64,000 bases of DNA, from positions 62,001 to 126,000 of the forward strand of contig NZ_JACVVP010000005.1 of the NCBI RefSeq assembly GCF_014534745.1, read 5' to 3'. Below the pieces are notes generated by a model, which searched no databases, was not told where the DNA came from, and saw only the letters and a program-made list of their open reading frames with translations. This DNA is from Flammeovirga sp. EKP202 (GTDB lineage Bacteria > Bacteroidota > Bacteroidia > Cytophagales > Flammeovirgaceae). Shown piece after piece: positions 39,601 through 45,952 of this stretch. The position numbers were made by a program, and so were the translations under genes. Positions within the stretch are counted from its first letter, which is position 1; each line of letters opens with the position of its first letter.

Positions 39601-40001
39601 TCTATACACCAAGAGTTACAGAGGATCTAGCATATGAAACAACCATGACACTTTATGGTACTTCTGAATCAGCCAAAGGAAGAGCGGTAAGAAAGGAAGT
39701 GAAAGTTAGAGCCTTTGTATTAACGAACCCTTATGAAAAAGAAGACCCTACAAGTATTGAGGATGAGCTACTACATGTGAAAGTTTATCCAAATCCAGCC
39801 AAAGATTTCATCACAATTGAAATTGCAAATGCGAGTCTAATTGGAGAAAAAATAAGTTTGATTTCAATACAAGGGATGGAAGTGAGAATCTTTACAATCA
39901 ATTCCATGAAACAGACATTTGACCTATCAGGGTTAAGTAGTGGAGTGTATGTATTAAGAACTCAGAATAAAGTGATCAGCAGATTGGTTGTAAAACCATA
40001 A
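30669..40001 (+). CDS. Giant T9SS-exported beta-helix / choice-of-anchor-D repeat protein
   Basis: The 3110-residue protein has a signal region ending about SLLSYGQ (43). ATGs at 30693 and 30702 are alternative starts. Four modules begin with YVSxxGxDxNDGL at residues ~47, 695, 1466 and 2231. Each has ~430 residues of right-handed beta-helix (SxITKDYTPL, FNQCHIYN). They alternate with beta-sandwiches of the choice-of-anchor-D/ASPM type (DFGTVTIADPQE, LLIENIGTAALTITDI). A T9SS type A sorting domain closes it (~3037 on; VKVYPNPAKDFITIEI). The beta-helix opening resembles polysaccharide-lyase-like folds, but I see no proven active site. It is probably a surface-anchored adhesin, binding scaffold or unusual enzyme for the same polysaccharide, since it sits right before SusC/D and has the locus promoter element. 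Confidence 0.9.
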   Translation: MRNIVLQIMYEMTRNITKEKRTLYKEWAIALVFTFTSLLSYGQGGTYYVSETGSDNNDGLTAETALASVHKFFDLYVNNAITHSNAVYMVNISGAVKFSNDQAGEKPIKDNENVTITFKGDNVATTTISPYKVVSEAEYGRTNQHGRFMNMNDAVNWTVIFEDLTIRNFGLDGKNKNVSKGGIVWSNKENTKVTFRNCHIENGHARSGALVFFNQKGCEIIMDKVYVNNITVLQSGNEIEPIVYMKTGVMNIQNSIFNTITKDYTPVHAFGSDTPADENAAEYNGTVLGFEMAENGVASTVTLLNNSFVNCTAVNDNLGDFTAFNNNYSGDVISVGNSAVAILGVNNNNGTNIGAINIANNVFSGTTGDDIMINNNTWVTLDLFTNNVMNALGYNGDQSANNTIQESFTADELTVDNTVKQGANGMPYLEISGEVIGGKGATGALIPTTDITGATRANPPGIGAFDVAAPVVLTKILKISTDPIDFGTVTIADPQETVDKTLLIENIGTAALTITDIAVANPFELDVDLINPLVIEAGGSENVVITFNPTVADNYSEELTITSDDTEGSANKVILNAVASILQVTSFTLSDDVNFGTVVIGETKTAEITVSNTGNTDLIFLGTDASFSNSNYISHNIPAEGLSVTAGNTAKITLTLNTSTAAATSYNTTFTLSKNDVDASMTLSAELTTDSNENEFYVSALGDDSNDGLSSNQALKTFAAALGKINETEEIGGKTFTINVVGDNQFTYTANGIRPVAKNTTIIFKGSGADVSSISGGFDADYAVTNDYGRLLDLTGNNTEGIKVIFQDLTLKNFGSNLTRDGGLIYANGVNQTVTFNQCHIYNVHSRSGAIAHFQTKENRFEMNGCFVEKATALQHTEVGKPIIYAEMIDMSIKNSIFSDITKDYTPLSGSVEEAIYNGIVVGSILSRISSSTLNLKKEFTMVNNTFVNCKTINDDLVSFEKYNEDRNHGYPGDFINNNSVVALLTNKLGEFDNHKYTVNIANNLFVGNNGASATSNENPEYDLLINNKKTIEVNVISHNILNSFGYVDQGNLTDNTIDATYTVTSSEINFNVQNEDELVIYNDASTKVPYYKLEGSAIVHAGLTNAVLVPLTDISGQVRQTPPSIGAYEYIPQGGQITAGSTLEFTDLARSATVTKGLEITNSGNQPLSITAVQITGEGYSILNAPTAEAPLSIAVGSTETVTVQLVTGPTAKVYEGTISINSDAININPLEIAVTGEVEGDRHIELSTSAVVFPTTLVDASAVTSVITFTNEGLDDLSVNELTVSAPFGFVVEGNVVTTLPAFKVLANSGTKEITVAFEPKAEGDFTETLTFPSNASTVTSNTLNLSGKAIVPVFQVSGDTDYNYIGDGTSKTTTLTFTNNTDQPVTFMAEDFVFETTPSYITIDLPEEGLVIDANGTGDIALTFAPVDLPLGTYTNKLTVTKNEFSKAIEITAEVVEKFEEDHFYVSATGNDDSDGLTSGTALKSFEKVFTLIGELEEKYGKTFTINVIGDVLYTTGGAGIRPNASNSTIVLKGEGANISSISGGLDAEYTITTDYGRFLDLSGNTTEGIKVIFEDLTIKNFGSYGQRDGGVVYANGANQTVIFNQCHIYNGHAKSGAIVHFQTKENRFEMNGCFVEKATAIQSNGVGGPIVYGEMTDMSIKNSIFSDITKDYTPLSGSEEDATYNGIVIGSILSRISNGIVDYKKEFTMINNTFVNCKTINDDQVSFIKFNEDKNHGYPGDFINNNSVVALLTNKLGEFDNHKYTVNIANNLFVGNNGSSASSNENPEYDLLINNKKTIEVNVISHNIMNSFGYVDQGNLTDNTIDATYTITSPEINFDVENENELVVYDDASTKVPYYKLEGSAIAVAGYSEATLVPNVDISGQERKSPPSIGAYEYIPQGPQIAAETLDFATVERSSTIVKELTISNAGTMTLTISAMTIEGVGYSLVDFEAPLAIDPEESKTVQVQLTTGEVPAIYNGTVTMTSDAISGSEYNVVLKAEVEGDRQIALSTDKIEFPEHDVDKIAPVSVITFTNNGIDPLTVEDITVAAPYGFMIEDKIELTYPSFIVGPNNGTVEVTVVFDPTEQGDYIDTLFVASNAVNSKQDTIALSGTATVAPVRIVGDLDFQTVSLNSTKEISLEITNNSEEAITFFEEDFELSKAEFITFDLGEAGLLVATGETVSLPFSFTPVDVTLGAYTNQLVITKGEIRKEIAIAANIVGEIKENTYFVSTSGDDSNDGVTEGTAFLTFEKAINVMNAIEEKEGKVFTINVVDDVRHTALSSGITPKLKNAELIIKGLGADVSSISIGIDDDYSTENDYGRFLNLSGGDSEGMRVVFQDLTLKNFGSHSLDVAKEGGIVYVNGVNQTVVFNQCHIYNIHSRSGAIIHFNTKENRFEMNGCFVEKATGLQADEVGRPIIYGEMTEMSIKNSIFSDITKDYTPLSGTVEEATYNGIVIGSILSRITSSTLNNKNVFTMVNNTFVNCKTINDDLVSFEKYNQDRNHGYPGDNINNNAVVALLTNKLGEVDGHVYIANIANNLFVGNNGSSVTSNENPEYDLLINNKKTLEVNVISHNIMNTFGYVDQGELSDNTVNSNLTLSSDEIRFDLNEDNSLVVYNDALTKVPYFNAKGSALGKAGLADDTLVPTVDIAGRQRTNPPTIGAVLLVTKPEIAVVEVLDFGTRKSNDTANELFLPIANNGTADLVISNITIANDTEGIFEVDFEAPFSIAAGQTEQVKVIFNTGTVSDVNYTANITIESNDKNVNVVVKGATSDSIEFIKIELFADTEDYQIGDPVQFGDYILNETLVTRNIYITNKLGSDPLNVTAVEMPFGFELVSGQETSFTVNAEDTVMLEVVFNPTIVDVYSGSMTVVSNYTAGINTILLEGEALSDAPLEISLTGDYMNVEGDTLNFDLLYSGDSINTDVVISNDFFEAIQIDSIVISNNDSLFLVHDFSTTSKILEIGDSFTLNMIYTPRVTEDLAYETTMTLYGTSESAKGRAVRKEVKVRAFVLTNPYEKEDPTSIEDELLHVKVYPNPAKDFITIEIANASLIGEKISLISIQGMEVRIFTINSMKQTFDLSGLSSGVYVLRTQNKVISRLVVKP
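33559..33843 (+). repeat. Near-identical internal DNA repeat (module 2 copy)
   Basis: This coding stretch of module 2 (from about ACCATGGTTACCCTGGTGAT to the AACGGATAACAC region) is almost base-for-base the same as 35869-36153 in module 3, and is similar in module 4 (38179-38463). Silent sites match too, pointing to recent duplication or gene conversion rather than protein-level selection. Confidence 0.8.
35869..36153 (+). repeat. Near-identical internal DNA repeat (module 3 copy)
   Basis: This is the partner of 33559-33843, 2310 bp away. Long blocks such as TTTATCAACAATAATTCAG, GTCAATATTGCCAACAAC and GATCTTTTGATCAATAATAA are identical. Recombination between the copies would delete or add one module of about 770 residues in frame. 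Confidence 0.8.
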
Positions 40002-40005
40002 AACA

Positions 40006-40042
40006 ATTCCTCCTGTGGCAAAGTTCACGGGAGGAATATTTT
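40006..40042 (+). terminator. Hairpin between giant gene and SusC
   Basis: ATTCCTCCTGTG (40006-40017) pairs with CACGGGAGGAAT (40026-40037), with ATTTTG after it. The T-run is short, so some read-through into SusC is likely. No promoter box is evident between 40042 and the SusC start. Confidence 0.6.
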
Positions 40043-40117
40043 GAACCTTATAGGCTAACCCCATTCAAATAAGATTTTTTAGAAGGAATGAATGAAATTT
40101 TTAATATACGATTACAA

Positions 40118-43100
40118 ATGATGAAGAAGAGTAGAAAACAACTTTTTGCCGCATTGGTAGGAATTTTACTATCCTTCACAGTAAATGCTCAAACCCAAGG
40201 TATCATGGGAACAGTGACTTTCGCTGAAGATGGTCTACCTGGTATTGGCGTTTCCATTAGAGTAAAAAATACCACTCGTGGTACTGTGACGAATTTTGAT
40301 GGTAAATACAATCTCGCCGATGTTCAAAAAGGGGAAACTGTAGTATTCAGTTTTTTAGGAATGAAGCCCGTTGAGATAGTGGTAGGCAATGAAAGTGTGA
40401 TTAATATTTCGATGGAAATAGAAATGACTTTGCTGGATGAAGTAGTAAAAATCGGTTATGGATCAGTAAAGAAGAAAGACTTGACGGGAGCTGTCTTTCA
40501 TGTAGAAAGTGAAGAACTAGAAGGTACTCCTGCAGGTGCTACGTTTGAATCTATGTTACAAGGTAAAATAGCTGGTGTCAATATAAACAGTACATCTGGA
40601 GCTCCAGGTGCTGGTAACAGAGTGAGTATAAGAGGTTATGCAACACTTGGAGGTGGAAATGAGCCTCTTTATGTGATCGATGGAGTTCCTTTTGAAAACA
40701 CAACAAGTAATGGTTTATCAGACATTGCCGATGCAAATGGAAGTAGTAATATTAGCCCATTATCAATGCTAAACCCTCAAGATATCAAGTCCATTGACTT
40801 TTTGAAAGATGCTGCTTCAACAGCGATTTATGGTTCAAGAGGTGCCAATGGTGTTATCTTGATTACAACAAAAAGTGGTGTAGAGGGAAGAAAAGGAGAC
40901 ATTCAAATTTCATATGATCATGCGATTATGGAACTGCCTCAAAAAATTGCGGTATTAGATGCCAATCAGTATACAATTTTAAGAGATGAAGCACTTAATA
41001 ATACCTATGAGCGTTTTGGAGGAAGTCGTAAATCAGATGTAACAGCATCCCAACTTGATTCTGCACACAGAGGTTTAATTGAAAACTCAGACTGGCAAGA
41101 TGCCATTTTTAGACAGGGTGTAAGTGATAAGTTATCATTGTCAGTTGGCGGTGGAAATCAAAGTGTGAAATACCGTGTATCTGGTAGTTATATGCATGTG
41201 GATGGGATTGTCATTAACTCGTCTTTAGACAATGTGACCTTCAATACCAACCTAACAACAAAAGTTTCAGACCGATTAGATATGGGTGTAGGCTTGATGA
41301 TGTTATACCAGAAAAATAATCAATTAGCAGGTACCAACAATGTCAATCCAGTCAACGGAGTGGGAGGTACTATCATTCAGTCGGTATTATACAGACCAGA
41401 TTTTACACAGCAGAGATTTTACAATGCGATTGATGATGGAATATTTGATCCATTGGATGACAGAATAGCCGTGAACCCCTTGATCAATGCAAACGGTAAC
41501 AAGATTGTAGGAAATATCTTTAAACCAGTAGGTAGTGTTTGGGTAGGATATAAAATTAGTAATAGCTTGAAATTTAAATCTAGAATTGGTGTCAACTTCC
41601 AGTACAGAGATGAAAAATTCTATCAAGATACTACAGTTCCTAATGGTTTTGCATTAGGTGGTTGGACACGTCATTTGCATGAAAAACAATTTAGTTGGAA
41701 TAGTGAGTCAACATTGAACTACTCAAGAAGATTCAATGATTTTAAAGTTGATGTAATTGGAGGTTTTGGTATTCAAGGTTCATCGCGTGAGCAAACAAGA
41801 TTAAGTGCTTATGGTTTTATCAACGATAACCTTCTTTACTATAACATAGGTGGAGCTGCTGTCACGCAGTTGAATAACTTTGAAATGCAAGAAAACAAAC
41901 TTCTCTCATTTTTTGGTAGAACTAATTTCGAATTTAAAGGAAAGTACCTTTTTGGATTGAGTGCACGTTATGATGCAGCAACGGTTTTTGCAGAAAATAA
42001 TAAATGGGGAATGTTCCCTTCTGCATCAGCCGCTTGGCGAATTTCTGAAGAAAATTTCCTTCAAGAATCTAGCTTAATTGATAATTTAAAACTGCGTGCA
42101 AGTTTAGGCTCATCAGGTCGTAGAGGTATTCCTCCGTACAGATCTTTGGCTACTTATTCTATGTTCAGTTTCTACGAAAGTGATGGGAATGGAAATGAAA
42201 ACCTAACCAATGGTGCTGCACAAACAAATATGCCTAACCAAAACTTACGTTGGGAAACAACACATGAATTGAACATCGGTTTGGATGTAGGTTTATGGCA
42301 AAGCCGTGTAAATATCGTTACAGATATTTATAGAAAATGGACAGAAGATCTCTTGGTTGAAACTCCTTTAGATCCTACAACAGGTTTCTCGAGTGTATTA
42401 GAAAATAACGGTAGCTTAATGAACACAGGTATTGAATTCACCATTTCAGCCACTGCCATTGACCGTAAAAACTTTTCATGGAATACCTCATTTAATATTT
42501 CTGCCAATAAAGCAGTTTTGACGGACTTGTCAACAGACAAACTAGAAAGCGGAATAGGTGGAGGAAATTTACGACCGACACAACGATTTATCATTGGGCA
42601 AGAAGTAGGACTCTTCTACGGTCATAATATCACAAGAATTTTACAAGAAGGTGAAGAGGCTCCTTCTACACAACCTGATGCAATGCCGGGTGACCCTATT
42701 TTTGAAGATGTAAATGGTGATGGTGTTTTTGATTGGAATGAAGACCTCACTGTAATTGGTAAAGCACAGCCGGATGTTCAATTAGGTTTTACAAATAACT
42801 TCAGATATAAGGCATTTCATTTGAGCTTTACATGGCAAGCGGTATTAGGAAATGATATTTTAAACTTGAATGCTAGAAGGTTATTAAATTTTGAAGGCAA
42901 TAATAATGCAATGGTGGAAGCGATGGACCGTTGGACACCAGAAAACCCAAGTGCAAAATATCCAAAAGCTTATGGTGGTAATTATACCAATTTTGATAAC
43001 GGAAGTATTGTCAATAACCTATGGATTGAAGATGGATCTTACTTAAGATTACAGAACGTAAGACTCTCTTTCAATTGTCCTAACAGATGGTTGCAGCCTA

Positions 43101-43279
43101 TAGGAATAAGTAGTTTGCAGTTAAGTTTAACAGGAACAAATTTATACACTTTTACCAATTATTCAGGCTTTACTCCTGATGTTTCATTGGGTGGTACAAA
43201 TGTTTCGATGATGGGTCATGACAGAGGAACCTACCCTCAGTCTCGTAATTATGCAATGGGTGTTAGTGTTAAATTTTAA
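40118..43279 (+). CDS. SusC-family TonB-dependent outer-membrane transporter
   Basis: I choose ATG 40118 or 40121 (MKKSRKQLFAALVGILL), which gives a direct signal peptide ending at about VNAQ. ATG 40088 would add ten residues. Length is ~1053. Order: an N-terminal carboxypeptidase-regulatory-like domain (IMGTVTFAEDGLPGIGVSI, NFDGKYNL), a TonB box region with the plug (GYGSVKKKDLTGAV, PLYVIDGVPFENT, KDAASTAIYGSRGANGVILIT), and the barrel ending in VSVKF. It imports oligosaccharides released by surface enzymes. The partner SusD follows 12 bp downstream. The neighbours (GH36, GH29, sulfatases) suggest a sulfated galactan- or fucan-like substrate. Confidence 0.96.
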   Translation: MMKKSRKQLFAALVGILLSFTVNAQTQGIMGTVTFAEDGLPGIGVSIRVKNTTRGTVTNFDGKYNLADVQKGETVVFSFLGMKPVEIVVGNESVINISMEIEMTLLDEVVKIGYGSVKKKDLTGAVFHVESEELEGTPAGATFESMLQGKIAGVNINSTSGAPGAGNRVSIRGYATLGGGNEPLYVIDGVPFENTTSNGLSDIADANGSSNISPLSMLNPQDIKSIDFLKDAASTAIYGSRGANGVILITTKSGVEGRKGDIQISYDHAIMELPQKIAVLDANQYTILRDEALNNTYERFGGSRKSDVTASQLDSAHRGLIENSDWQDAIFRQGVSDKLSLSVGGGNQSVKYRVSGSYMHVDGIVINSSLDNVTFNTNLTTKVSDRLDMGVGLMMLYQKNNQLAGTNNVNPVNGVGGTIIQSVLYRPDFTQQRFYNAIDDGIFDPLDDRIAVNPLINANGNKIVGNIFKPVGSVWVGYKISNSLKFKSRIGVNFQYRDEKFYQDTTVPNGFALGGWTRHLHEKQFSWNSESTLNYSRRFNDFKVDVIGGFGIQGSSREQTRLSAYGFINDNLLYYNIGGAAVTQLNNFEMQENKLLSFFGRTNFEFKGKYLFGLSARYDAATVFAENNKWGMFPSASAAWRISEENFLQESSLIDNLKLRASLGSSGRRGIPPYRSLATYSMFSFYESDGNGNENLTNGAAQTNMPNQNLRWETTHELNIGLDVGLWQSRVNIVTDIYRKWTEDLLVETPLDPTTGFSSVLENNGSLMNTGIEFTISATAIDRKNFSWNTSFNISANKAVLTDLSTDKLESGIGGGNLRPTQRFIIGQEVGLFYGHNITRILQEGEEAPSTQPDAMPGDPIFEDVNGDGVFDWNEDLTVIGKAQPDVQLGFTNNFRYKAFHLSFTWQAVLGNDILNLNARRLLNFEGNNNAMVEAMDRWTPENPSAKYPKAYGGNYTNFDNGSIVNNLWIEDGSYLRLQNVRLSFNCPNRWLQPIGISSLQLSLTGTNLYTFTNYSGFTPDVSLGGTNVSMMGHDRGTYPQSRNYAMGVSVKF

Positions 43280-43291
43280 GAAGTGTGTAGT

Positions 43292-44956
43292 ATGAAATTA
43301 TATCAATTTATTTTATTGTTTGGTTTAGGAATGCTCACTTCATGTGAGAGTTTCTTGAAGGAAATACCTAAGGACAGGTTTATTGATGAAAACCTCTTAC
43401 AATCCGATTCAGATCTTGATGCCGCTACAGCAGGTTTATATAATTCTTTTGTAAAGGAAAATGGTTTATACTCCCACTGGCTGTATTATATTGATAATGG
43501 TACTGACGATAATGTGACGCATTATACAAGAGCCAATTTAGAAGCAGATGATATTTCAGCGCATGAAGTAGTAGCAAATAACCAAACCATTGAGTTTATC
43601 TGGACACTATTTTGGGAAGCGATCAACAGAAGTAATAGTTTAATTCATAGTATTAATGAACTGAATGACCCATCAATTTCTGAAAGTGCAAAAATCACGA
43701 ATATTGGGGAATCAAGACTGATCCGTGCTTTATGTTATTTCCATTTGGTACGTTTATTTGGCCCTGTACCAGTTATTGATCAAGCGATCACAGATAGATC
43801 TCAAGCTTATGCAGGACCTAGAGTAAATGTAGACTCTATTTATCAAAACGTTATTATTCCTGATCTTCAGTATGCAGAAAATTTTGCAAGAGATTTCAAA
43901 GCTGGACAAAGAGGGCGTTTGAATAAATGGGCAGCAAAACTTATTCTGTCAAAAGTATATTTAACCATGGCAGGCTATCAATATGAACCTAGTACTGGTA
44001 CATGGTTTACATTAGAAGATTCACGAAGACAAGAATATTATAAATTAGCAAGAGACAAAGCCGAAGAAATTATTCTCAATTCTCCTTTCCGTTTGGAGAC
44101 GCAATCTCAAAATGATAAAACTCCAGCATACGGATGGGTTTTTGACGATGATAATCATGGAAACATGGAATCCATTTGGACCATCTATTTTCATAACGCT
44201 GAAGATTTTAAAGGAGCAGGTTTAGCAAGCAGATTGAGTAGGTTGCACATGGCTAGAAAAAATGATTTCTGGAATGGTAGCACAAATTCAGGTAACATGA
44301 TCAAGGAAGAATCTCCAGATCTTGCAGAAAATTATATATTGCCCACACCCGATTTATTCAAATCATTTGAACCAAATGATACGCGTAAATCATGGGGTAT
44401 GCTTACCAATTTTACTTCAGGAGAAGGTGTGATGTACGGATTCAGTCCATCCAACGCAAAGTATATTGATCCTACACTTCATATACATGGAGAAAATGGA
44501 AATAGATCAGGTGTAGGAAACAAAAATCTAATTGTTTATAGAATTGCAGATGCTTTTTTAGTGTATGCAGAGGCTGCCAACGAATTGGAAGGTGAAACAC
44601 CGACACTTGCTTATTCTTACCTTAACCTAATCCGTAATAGAGCTGGCCTTAAAGCTATTTTTCCCGGATTAAGTAAAGATGAGTTTAGAACTGTCATCAG
44701 AAAAGAGAGAAGAATGGAATTATTCGGTGAGCTAAATCGCCGTTATGACCTTAATAGATGGAACAATTTTGAAGAAAAATATTCTAATATGATTACAATC
44801 TATGAACCTTCTGATAACATAGAAGGTGAAATTAAAGATGTAATAGAATATATGCCTAAACATACAGGGAGCATGAATTCTATGTACAGAGTTTTTCCTA
44901 TTCCTTATATTGTCATTAATAGAAACGCAGAAGTGACACAGAATTATGGGTATTAA
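43292..44956 (+). CDS. SusD-family surface glycan-binding lipoprotein
   Basis: From ATG 43292 (MKLYQFILLFGL) the protein is 554 residues with a lipobox (MLTSC, Cys18). The GTG at 43283 is a less likely start. SusD hallmarks are SFLKEIPKDRFIDENLL, GESRLIRALCYFHLVRLFGPVPVI, LNLIRNRAGL and RKERRMELFGELNRRYDLNRW. It caps the SusC barrel encoded just before it. No SusE/F-like protein follows. Instead a small exported protein gene comes 106 bp later. A short AAGTACT-containing palindrome (44953-44974) lies at its 3' end. Confidence 0.96.
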   Translation: MKLYQFILLFGLGMLTSCESFLKEIPKDRFIDENLLQSDSDLDAATAGLYNSFVKENGLYSHWLYYIDNGTDDNVTHYTRANLEADDISAHEVVANNQTIEFIWTLFWEAINRSNSLIHSINELNDPSISESAKITNIGESRLIRALCYFHLVRLFGPVPVIDQAITDRSQAYAGPRVNVDSIYQNVIIPDLQYAENFARDFKAGQRGRLNKWAAKLILSKVYLTMAGYQYEPSTGTWFTLEDSRRQEYYKLARDKAEEIILNSPFRLETQSQNDKTPAYGWVFDDDNHGNMESIWTIYFHNAEDFKGAGLASRLSRLHMARKNDFWNGSTNSGNMIKEESPDLAENYILPTPDLFKSFEPNDTRKSWGMLTNFTSGEGVMYGFSPSNAKYIDPTLHIHGENGNRSGVGNKNLIVYRIADAFLVYAEAANELEGETPTLAYSYLNLIRNRAGLKAIFPGLSKDEFRTVIRKERRMELFGELNRRYDLNRWNNFEEKYSNMITIYEPSDNIEGEIKDVIEYMPKHTGSMNSMYRVFPIPYIVINRNAEVTQNYGY

Positions 44957-45062
44957 GTTCTAAAACTTAAGTACTATAACTTTCAAGTCATGGTATGCGG
45001 TATTTAGTCTATTACTTAGTAATTAATAAATATTTCAAATAATAATTAAACTTTCGAAAGAG

Positions 45063-45422
45063 ATGAAATCATTTTTTTTAACAATCGCATTCGTATTTTC
45101 ATTTGCTTACGCTCAAGCACAAACAACTCCAACAACAAAATGGGAAAGAAGAGCAGACTTCTGGACACAAAGATGTATTGAGAAGTTTGAGTTAGATCCA
45201 TCAATTAAGGATACACTTTACACTGCTAAATTGGAACAAATGCAGGCTTTGGTTGAATTCAATAGAGCAAAAAACGATCTTTCGAAGGAGGAAGTATCTG
45301 AATTGAGAAAAGAAAAATTGTGGCCAAAAGACAAAGCATTAGCAAGTATTACTGGTTTAAGAAAGAAAGACATTGGTGATTTCACTAATGAATTAAGACC
45401 AGAAATGAATCAAATTAAGTAA
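45063..45422 (+). CDS. Small exported protein of unknown function
   Basis: The 119-residue protein has a signal peptide (MKSFFLTIAFVFSFAYAQAQ, cleavage ~20). The mature ~100 residues are helical, highly charged (KWERRADFWTQRCIEKF, RAKNDLSKEEVSELRKEKLW) and have a single Cys. This recalls small periplasmic helical proteins such as Spy/CpxP-like chaperones, but the LTxxQ motif is not clear, so I leave the function open. It lies between SusD and a strong terminator, making it probably the last gene of the 30669 unit. Confidence 0.75.
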   Translation: MKSFFLTIAFVFSFAYAQAQTTPTTKWERRADFWTQRCIEKFELDPSIKDTLYTAKLEQMQALVEFNRAKNDLSKEEVSELRKEKLWPKDKALASITGLRKKDIGDFTNELRPEMNQIK

Positions 45423-45458
45423 GGGTCATTTTACTCAACGCTGTTTAATTTTAAAGAA

Positions 45459-45497
45459 TAAAAATAGCATCAGACATTGTTTGGTGCTATTTTTCTG
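45459..45497 (+). terminator. Rho-independent terminator
   Basis: AAAAATAGCATC pairs with GGTGCTATTTTT (through 45494), with a T-run and 11-base loop, just after the small exported protein gene. It ends the SusC/D unit before the GH36 unit. Confidence 0.85.
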
Positions 45498-45724
45498 CAT
45501 TGAAGAAATCTAAAAGCATGTTTGGAAAATGCTCTACTACTTTGAAAAAAATAATAATCTAGAAGGTATCAACAATCTATAAGTACTAGGTCATTTTGAA
45601 TGAAGAGTTAAGAAAAACATGACCATTTTTTCTAGCCCCATTCTTTATATAATCCATTTGTCATTAGCTCATATATTTCATTTACCGACTATTTAAAGTA
45701 ATACCCCTTTTTTTAAAGTATAAA

Positions 45725-45874
45725 TTTCTCATTTTTATTGATGATTGATTTGAGAAATAACACCCGTAAGTGTCAGAAAATCAGTATTGTGATGTTTCTC
45801 TTTTTATTCGATTGAATATAGTAACAAAAACAAATTTGGGAGTAGTTTGAGATGTTATTTTCAAAATACATTTG
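45725..45874 (+). promoter_or_regulatory. Two-box promoter element, copy C (upstream of GH36 gene)
   Basis: The distal box TTTCTCATTTTTATTG with GATTGATTTGAG ends at 45754. The proximal box TTTCTCTTTTTATTCG with ATTGAATATAG ends at 45821, 67 bp on. TACATTTG, a perfect -7 consensus, starts at 45867, 46 bp past the proximal box, and a TTTG -33 candidate lies at 45846-45849 (17-bp gap). The start codon at 45953 leaves a leader of roughly 70-75 bases. Nothing else is seen in this 530-bp gap. Confidence 0.8.
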
Positions 45875-45952
45875 TAACATGAAAAATTGATTATAGAACA
45901 GCAGAAAACCTAATCAATAGATCTTGACTTGAATTTTTTAAAGAATTGAATT

